This document shows, piece by piece, positions 59,172-64,000 of a stretch of 64,000 bases of DNA. How positions within the stretch are numbered: the first letter of the stretch is position 1; every line of letters begins with the position of its first letter. Under the pieces are notes generated by a model. It saw only the letters and a program-made list of their open reading frames with translations. It ran no database searches and was not told the origin of the DNA. Source of the stretch: Ilyobacter polytropus DSM 2926 (lineage in GTDB: Bacteria > Fusobacteriota > Fusobacteriia > Fusobacteriales > Fusobacteriaceae); NCBI RefSeq assembly GCF_000165505.1, contig NC_014632.1, forward strand, positions 1,302,001-1,366,000, in the 5' to 3' direction. The translations under genes were made by a program, and so were the position numbers.

Positions 59172-61000
59172 AGCTCTTCACCTCCAAGTATAATATTAGA
59201 TTTATCAGCATAAAACTTTACAAGATAAAGGTTGTCTTTAGCTGTCTTTTCAATTAGGTGAAATTCTCCGTTTTCAATTTCTTTAATTCTGTTGCCTCTT
59301 ATTCTCACAAAGGTATTTACAGGACCTCTATAATTACTAAAATTAATTTTTATAATATTCTTTATTTTCTCATGATCTATAACTAAATCTTCCATCTGCA
59401 TATACTTAAGAGTAGCGTCACTTTGAACATCTGCATCTAGCATGGGAAAATGTGTGTTTATCTGTGAAAATATATTTTCATACTCTTTTTTCAATTGCTC
59501 CCAGGATTTACCCCCGCCTCTTTCCTGATCTATAATATCATCAGGATGTACAAAATGACTTACACAGCCATAAGCTCCTATTGTATTGTATATACTCCAC
59601 ATTAGATCCTCGTTGTAGTGAAATCCTGAAGAAAACCTTGGCAGACTATAAAGCTGAGGATAGTCTGGATCCCTTCCAACTTCCTGCAAAAGTAATCCTG
59701 GTTCATAGACTCCTTCAAAAACTCCAGATATTGATTTTAATTCAGGCATAGCAATAGTAAGGGCTTCCTTCCCTTCTTTTGTTAGAATATTACTTGGCGG
59801 CACATAAGAAAATATTTTCACTTCCTCTCCGTAGAGGTTTTTAGTCAGTTCTTTTAATTTTTCAATGGAAAAAGCCATGTCTGTTACCCCTTTCCAAGGG
59901 GAATAATTATAATCCTCAAAATCCATTCCGCCTTCTAAAGCTAATGAAAAGTGATTATATCCGTGAAAACCAAGCTCTCCACCATTTTGAAAAACTTCCC
60001 TTCCAAAATATCCCGTTGTTTCCTTCAACTCTTCTGTGAAATCTACAATTTTTTCTTTATCTGTAATATCAGTATAATCACCTATCATAAAAGTTGTATA
60101 TCTTAGTTTTTCTCTCTGGGCTATTGACTCCATGTCAGGCCACCATACTTTTTTAAAAAAATTGATATTATTCATATTATATTCTTCGTGAATTTTTTTA
60201 TTATCTCCAAGAGGTATCGGTGCTGGAAAATCATCGATATGAGCTATCTTGGAGTTAAACACCGGCATTATAAAATATTCATTTCCATAGGCTATAAGCT
60301 GAGTCATAAGTCCCCTGGTCGTATTTGCTTCAAATATTGAAGTATTAGAATATATTACTCTTCCCTTTCCGTAAGAAATCTCCCAGATCAAAGGGGTGTT
60401 ATCATCAGAGGCAGCTATAATCTCTGCACCTTTAGAAAGATTAAGCTTTAATGATGATCCACTCATTATCTTCGCACTGGGTTTTGTAGTTTCCATCCCA
60501 GGGAAAAAACTCGTATAAAAATTAACTCCCGATGTCTCTGTAAAACCATCAATGTCAAGTATCCCTGCCATGGAATTAAAAGGGCTTTTAAAGGACCTTT
60601 CCAAAACTATAAGGTTTCCACCATCTCGGACGAATTTTTTTATTTCTAAAAAAACTTTTTTTCTCATTCCTGCGAAATCTTCTGCTACAATTATCACACT
60701 AGAATAATCAGATATTTTCCCTCTATAACCATTTATCTTTTCACTATGGTATTTAGTCTTTGTAAATTCAAAAACTTTAGTTAAATTATATAAAATCTCC
60801 CTACTTCCTACACCGTCTTCATTGTAAAGTAGAAGGTGCTTTTGAGGATTTTCTATATTCAGATCCCCATCTCTGCTTTCAGGTAGAATAAATTCCATCT
60901 CTTGCTTTAAAGTAAAGTGGGTATGAAGTGCATTTACACGAAAATACTGAAGTCCTAACACAGTTATAAAAGTAAGCAGCATAAAATATTTAAATTTCAT
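59168..61000 (-). CDS. DUF2194-type polysaccharide deacetylase-like protein (PelA deacetylase counterpart)
   Basis: A 610-residue protein with an N-terminal membrane/signal segment (FMLLTFITVLGLQYF). Residues 50-250 look like a flavodoxin/glutaminase-like alpha/beta domain (LLYNEDGVGSREILYNL, YSNTSIFEANTT). Residues 250-520 resemble a CE4-like deacetylase: HIDDFPAPI (Asp256, Asp257) and GFHGYNH (His346, His350) supply the Asp/His-His metal site, and VPPSN plus HFVHPDD follow. In Pel systems PelA partly deacetylates the polymer. ATG 61000 overlaps the pelD end by 11 bp; the frame from 61009 has no better site. Confidence 0.82.
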   Translation of the reverse strand: MKFKYFMLLTFITVLGLQYFRVNALHTHFTLKQEMEFILPESRDGDLNIENPQKHLLLYNEDGVGSREILYNLTKVFEFTKTKYHSEKINGYRGKISDYSSVIIVAEDFAGMRKKVFLEIKKFVRDGGNLIVLERSFKSPFNSMAGILDIDGFTETSGVNFYTSFFPGMETTKPSAKIMSGSSLKLNLSKGAEIIAASDDNTPLIWEISYGKGRVIYSNTSIFEANTTRGLMTQLIAYGNEYFIMPVFNSKIAHIDDFPAPIPLGDNKKIHEEYNMNNINFFKKVWWPDMESIAQREKLRYTTFMIGDYTDITDKEKIVDFTEELKETTGYFGREVFQNGGELGFHGYNHFSLALEGGMDFEDYNYSPWKGVTDMAFSIEKLKELTKNLYGEEVKIFSYVPPSNILTKEGKEALTIAMPELKSISGVFEGVYEPGLLLQEVGRDPDYPQLYSLPRFSSGFHYNEDLMWSIYNTIGAYGCVSHFVHPDDIIDQERGGGKSWEQLKKEYENIFSQINTHFPMLDADVQSDATLKYMQMEDLVIDHEKIKNIIKINFSNYRGPVNTFVRIRGNRIKEIENGEFHLIEKTAKDNLYLVKFYADKSNIILGGEEL

Positions 61001-62207
61001 AGAAATCAACCTCTATACCATGGAACAGACTTGCTATTTTTTCCATTAATAACTCTTTACTTGCTGCAGTTGTGGCAGGAAAAAGTATCCTTAACTTATT
61101 ATCATCCATTGCCATAAAGTCACTCTCACGAACCTTTCCTTTTATCATCTCTGCAACCTCATCTGGAGTGACTCCTTCGATTTTAGTTTCAAAGGCCATG
61201 AAATCCATACCCAGAAGTTTTTTTCTTCTTTCCTCTTCAGACATAATCTTGTTAAAATATCCCATAGTAAATATTTTGGTATCTTTAAGATAATTTTCTT
61301 TTATCTCTTTTTCCTCTTTGACAAAGGCTTCTGATAGAGCTTCATTCAGCCAGTGGGTTATTATCTTAAACATCTCATAGCTGTACCTTTCACTGGCCTC
61401 AAGACTCATTCTTTCTATATTTATAAATCCTAAAATTTCATCATTATTTTTGATAGGAGACACAAAAATCGGAGAGTCACCTTCTATATCAAGGGGGAAT
61501 TCCATAGGAGCCCCAGCTTTTATAACCTCATCAAACACACTGTCTTTTTTTACCTGAAGAAATCCAGGGATTCGTCCGTTTCCTGCTCTTAGTTTTAACC
61601 TCATAAAATTCTTCTCATGATTAAAGCTGTAAATAGACACTACATCACTTTCTAAAAACTGTCTCATTACAAGTATGGCTTCTGTATATATCTGTTCCAC
61701 ATTCATATTTGCAAAAGAGGACTTTATCTGATTCAGGGTAACTATACTCTCACGACTACTTATTATCCTTTTTTTTAGCCTGCTGTTTATAGTTATAAGT
61801 TTGACATTATTTTCCTTTTGCTTCTCATAGTCCTCTCTGGTTTTAGAAACCTCTCCTTCTAAATGCATTATCTTTTGATCAGTGGTGTCTCTCAGTTTCC
61901 CTAAAAAAAGTGCCGTAAAGAAAAACATCAAAATAAATTTATAATATTCAAAGCTTGAAAAGAATATAATCATATCCCTTCCAAGTCCTATATAGGCTAA
62001 AATATAGTAAATTATAGAAAAAGAAACTACAAATCCACTCATATAGGTTCCGTACTTAAGGGATATAACCGCTATTACAATCAAAAGGGGATGAAGGTTC
62101 ATAGCCAAAAAACTATATTTAAAGGAAGAAAAATGAAAAAATACCAGATAAACTGCCGTGGTGTATAATAAACTCTCTATAAAACAATTAAAAGTTTTGC
62201 TTTTCAT
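60990..62207 (-). CDS. pelD: PelD-type c-di-GMP receptor (GAF plus degenerate GGDEF)
   Basis: A 405-residue inner-membrane protein: four hydrophobic helices (about 10-104), a coiled coil (105-160), a GAF domain (165-300) and a degenerate GGDEF domain (310-405). The active-site GGDEF is lost (DDNKL at 368-372), but the inhibitory-site motif R-x-x-D is kept (Arg360-Asp363, RESD) in the correct place just before it. In P. aeruginosa PelD this site binds c-di-GMP and switches on polymer synthesis. AAGGAG stands before ATG 62207, 3 bp after the GH114 stop. Confidence 0.88.
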   Translation of the reverse strand: MKSKTFNCFIESLLYTTAVYLVFFHFSSFKYSFLAMNLHPLLIVIAVISLKYGTYMSGFVVSFSIIYYILAYIGLGRDMIIFFSSFEYYKFILMFFFTALFLGKLRDTTDQKIMHLEGEVSKTREDYEKQKENNVKLITINSRLKKRIISSRESIVTLNQIKSSFANMNVEQIYTEAILVMRQFLESDVVSIYSFNHEKNFMRLKLRAGNGRIPGFLQVKKDSVFDEVIKAGAPMEFPLDIEGDSPIFVSPIKNNDEILGFINIERMSLEASERYSYEMFKIITHWLNEALSEAFVKEEKEIKENYLKDTKIFTMGYFNKIMSEEERRKKLLGMDFMAFETKIEGVTPDEVAEMIKGKVRESDFMAMDDNKLRILFPATTAASKELLMEKIASLFHGIEVDFYEI

Positions 62208-62210
62208 AAT

Positions 62211-63125
62211 TTACTCCTTTTCCTCAAAAAACCTATAGGTGTCTACCGTATCCAAAAAATATCCGTCAAAACCTGCAGAATCTATTTTTTTCTGATAATC
62301 TTTACTTATCTTTTTCCAAGCAGGATCCCAGTATTTTACAATATAATTTCCCGGCCAGTTGGGGTTTTCTTTTTCGATCCATTCAGGCAAAGTTTTACTC
62401 CACTGCTTTTTCCAATACTTCCTGTAATTTTCCGCCTCTCCTATACTAAAATATGCAACAACCAGTCTTCTGGCTCCATTTTTCTTCTTTTTCAACCTTT
62501 CTACCTGAGATCTGCTCAAGGCCTTCCCCATGTGGTCAGAATCTATTATAAGTAGATCATAATCTAGATTTTCAAGTGTTTTTATAAAACTTTCAGCACT
62601 TTTAAATTTTTCTGGATTCAAGAGACACAAAAAATTTTCTGCATCTTCTAAAGACTCTACACTCTTATTATTGAATCCAGATAAGGGTTTATATATTGAA
62701 TTTAGCTCATATGTATCGAAGCTTTCCCCTATAAAGTCATATTTCTTTATATACTTTTTTATTTTTTTCTTGTTCCAAAAGCTGTCTGTGTACTCTATCA
62801 AGAGAATCTTTTTGTTTTTTTCTCTTATTCCTATGAGTTCTTTTAAGGGTTGCTGAATGTACTCAGAAGAATTTTTTTTGTTATATGCTCCTTCACCATA
62901 AAAAAGTGATTCTCGGGATATCCCGTCTATTTTTGATAAAAGTTTTTTATCTGCTTTTTTTCCCTTGTAAAATAATTCAGTCGAGTTTTGCACTATGATA
63001 ATTTTCCCTTCATCAGAGCGCTCCCTTATCTCTCCTATAAAATTTATCATCTCTTTCCTGTAGTCTATATTTTCTCCGCTACTGGTAAGAAAGACAGAAA
63101 GCATGAGAATTAATAAAATCGGCAT
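62211..63125 (-). CDS. GH114-type endo-alpha-1,4-polygalactosaminidase-like protein (PelA hydrolase counterpart)
   Basis: A 304-residue exported protein: short hydrophobic signal (LILMLSVFLTSS), a variable front part, then a GH114 (TM1410-like) domain with YDLLIIDSDHMG, VVAYFSIGEAENYRKYW, WPGNYIVKYWDPAWK and GFDGYFLDTVDTY. The catalytic acids of the family are the Asp and Glu in these motifs. In P. aeruginosa this hydrolase is the first domain of PelA; here it is a separate gene, first in the operon. It likely trims polymer in the periplasm. AAGGAGGG precedes ATG 63125; no alternative start is needed. Confidence 0.88.
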   Translation of the reverse strand: MPILLILMLSVFLTSSGENIDYRKEMINFIGEIRERSDEGKIIIVQNSTELFYKGKKADKKLLSKIDGISRESLFYGEGAYNKKNSSEYIQQPLKELIGIREKNKKILLIEYTDSFWNKKKIKKYIKKYDFIGESFDTYELNSIYKPLSGFNNKSVESLEDAENFLCLLNPEKFKSAESFIKTLENLDYDLLIIDSDHMGKALSRSQVERLKKKKNGARRLVVAYFSIGEAENYRKYWKKQWSKTLPEWIEKENPNWPGNYIVKYWDPAWKKISKDYQKKIDSAGFDGYFLDTVDTYRFFEEKE

Positions 63126-63249
63126 TTTATTCCCTCCTTAATAATCGTCTAAATTTTTGTATCATAAATCAACTTTTTAAAAGCCAAAGTTTATAAAATT
63201 AATTTTAAAATTCAATGTATTTTCATTGTTTATTTGGTTTCACAGCTTA

Positions 63250-63278
63250 TTTATACCATATTCACTATTTATTATCAA
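63250..63278 (-). promoter_or_regulatory. promoter of the Pel-like operon
   Basis: Leftward TTGATA (63273-63278), 17-bp spacer, TATAAA (63250-63255). It gives a leader of about 120 bases in which I see no riboswitch, in particular no c-di-GMP aptamer. Confidence 0.7.
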
Positions 63279-63516
63279 TTTTTAGAAATTTAGGTTTCAT
63301 AATTAGTACAAAATGTAATTTTTATTCCTTTTTTCGCCCCTTAAAGAGATCTGTTTCCTTGAAAAACCCAGTATAATAACTTTTCTGCCTCTAAAAAAAT
63401 ACTTTCATTTTAAAAACAGTTCTTTTAAAGATAATTTATTTCAAAAAAAAATGAAATCTAATATTTCTTTCAAAAAGGAAAATAATTACTTCTCTTTACA
63501 AGGAACTGTTTGGACA
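63279..63516. other. AT-rich spacer between divergent pel-like and mannitol promoters
   Basis: No frame, repeat or terminator is convincing. Several A and T runs are present. TTTACAAGGAACTGTTTGGACA just left of the mannitol promoter has no recognised motif (quoted part: GGAACTGTTTGG). Confidence 0.4.
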
Positions 63517-63545
63517 TTGAACATTCAGGACGTGAAGAGTATAGT
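63517..63545 (+). promoter_or_regulatory. promoter of the mannitol PTS gene
   Basis: TTGAAC (63517-63522), 17-bp spacer, TATAGT (63540-63545), 54 bp before the ATG. Confidence 0.7.
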
Positions 63546-63598
63546 TAATACATAAAGAGTAATATAATTAAAAAATTAAATTTGAGGAGGAAAAAATC

Positions 63599-64000
63599 AT
63601 GAGTCAGACTGAAGTTAATAACGAAAGTCAAAGTTTGAAAGTTAAGGTTCAGGCATTTGGTAGATTTTTAAGTGCGATGGTTATGCCAAATATAGGGGCG
63701 TTTATCGCTTGGGGGTTTATCACGGCATTGTTCATCCCTACAGGATGGCTTCCAAATGAAACCTTGTCAACACTGGTAGGTCCAATGATAACTTACTTAC
63801 TCCCTTTATTAATAGGATACAGTGGTGGTAAAATCGTTGCAGGAGAGCGTGGAGGAGTGGTAGGAGCTATCGCTACTTCAGGAGTAATTATTGGTACTTC
63901 AATACCTATGTTTATGGGTGCTATGATTGCAGGTCCTATAGGAGGATACGCAATCAAGAAATTTGACGAAGCTATACACGGAAAGATAAAATCTGGATTT
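63599..64000 (+). CDS. mtlA: mannitol-specific PTS permease, EIIC part (3' end outside window)
   Basis: 134 residues are visible and the frame is open at the window edge. After a polar head ([17 protein letters not shown]) the sequence [33 protein letters not shown] and [18 protein letters not shown] is that of the mannitol EIIC channel, which imports and phosphorylates mannitol with EIIB and EIIA. Whether EIIB/EIIA are fused cannot be seen. GAGGAGG lies upstream of ATG 63599. Confidence 0.92.
   Translation, partial: MSQTEVNNESQSLKVKVQAFGRFLSAMVMPNIGAFIAWGFITALFIPTGWLPNETLSTLVGPMITYLLPLLIGYSGGKIVAGERGGVVGAIATSGVIIGTSIPMFMGAMIAGPIGGYAIKKFDEAIHGKIKSGF

Noticed and set aside
1..64000. CRISPR array, prophage, integrative element or tRNA genes
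   Set aside because: No regularly spaced short repeats, no integrase, capsid or transposase-like protein, and no cloverleaf-type sequence was seen on either strand.

Overview
The window is AT-rich, densely coded DNA from an anaerobic, fermentative bacterium with an outer membrane. Low G+C, a NADH-linked [FeFe] hydrogenase, AdhE, an FMN-riboswitch DMT transporter of the ImpX type, MlaA, TolC and RND genes, and a spermidine block all fit a member of the Fusobacteriota (an Ilyobacter/Propionigenium-like genome is my best guess, from gene content only). No rRNA, tRNA, CRISPR array, transposase or prophage gene was seen.

Layout. 1-11.7 kb: a 3-dehydroquinate synthase fused to a Ppx/GppA-type domain (cut by the window edge), an aldose-epimerase-like gene, metK-speE-speD with a divergent cupin regulator, and housekeeping genes (FMN-binding protein, ADP-ribosylglycohydrolase, DUF503, tpx, Dabb, tag, SDR, aroK) plus three unlisted tiny genes. 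11.7-18.8 kb: a hydrogenase locus, with a promoter-driven sensor module (2Fe-2S protein, HydS-like H-cluster/PAS protein, SpoIIE-type phosphatase), then a NuoE-NuoF fusion and HydA. 18.9-23.2 kb: cobQ, a self-contained cobalamin-riboswitch transcript on the opposite strand, an AIR-synthase-like gene and a class V aminotransferase. 23.2-32.2 kb: an RND pump with adaptor and a TolC carrying an extra N-terminal domain, then MlaA plus an alpha/beta hydrolase. 32.2-33.3 kb: a long repeat-rich intergenic region. 33.3-41.5 kb: adhE, ilvA behind an isoleucine-codon attenuator, an FMN riboswitch and impX, a nitroreductase, and htpG under a CIRCE-like site. 41.7-47 kb: an oligopeptide ABC operon. 47-52 kb: a Lol-like export operon with its own outer-membrane barrel. 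52.2-53 kb: an MBL hydrolase. 53-63.2 kb: a seven-gene Pel-like exopolysaccharide operon. 63.6 kb to the end: start of a mannitol PTS permease.

How parts work together. MetK makes S-adenosylmethionine, SpeD decarboxylates it and SpeE uses the product to make spermidine; the divergent XRE-cupin protein is the obvious candidate regulator. Hydrogenase, AdhE and the class V aminotransferase describe a fermenter that disposes of reducing power as H2 and ethanol. The Pel-like operon carries a GH114 hydrolase, a PelD-type c-di-GMP receptor, a separate deacetylase-like protein, PelE, PelF and PelG, in the order I associate with Gram-positive pel loci. There is no PelB or PelC; instead PelG has a roughly 400-residue repeat tail after an added hydrophobic segment, and its stop codon overlaps the start of an outer-membrane barrel gene.

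The most interesting items are this PelG-repeat/barrel arrangement, the Ile-leader attenuator of ilvA, the stand-alone B12 riboswitch transcript, a dispersed intergenic hairpin repeat with compensatory base changes, the hydrogenase NuoE-NuoF fusion without a ferredoxin-like C-terminus, and an apparent AUA start codon of pelE.
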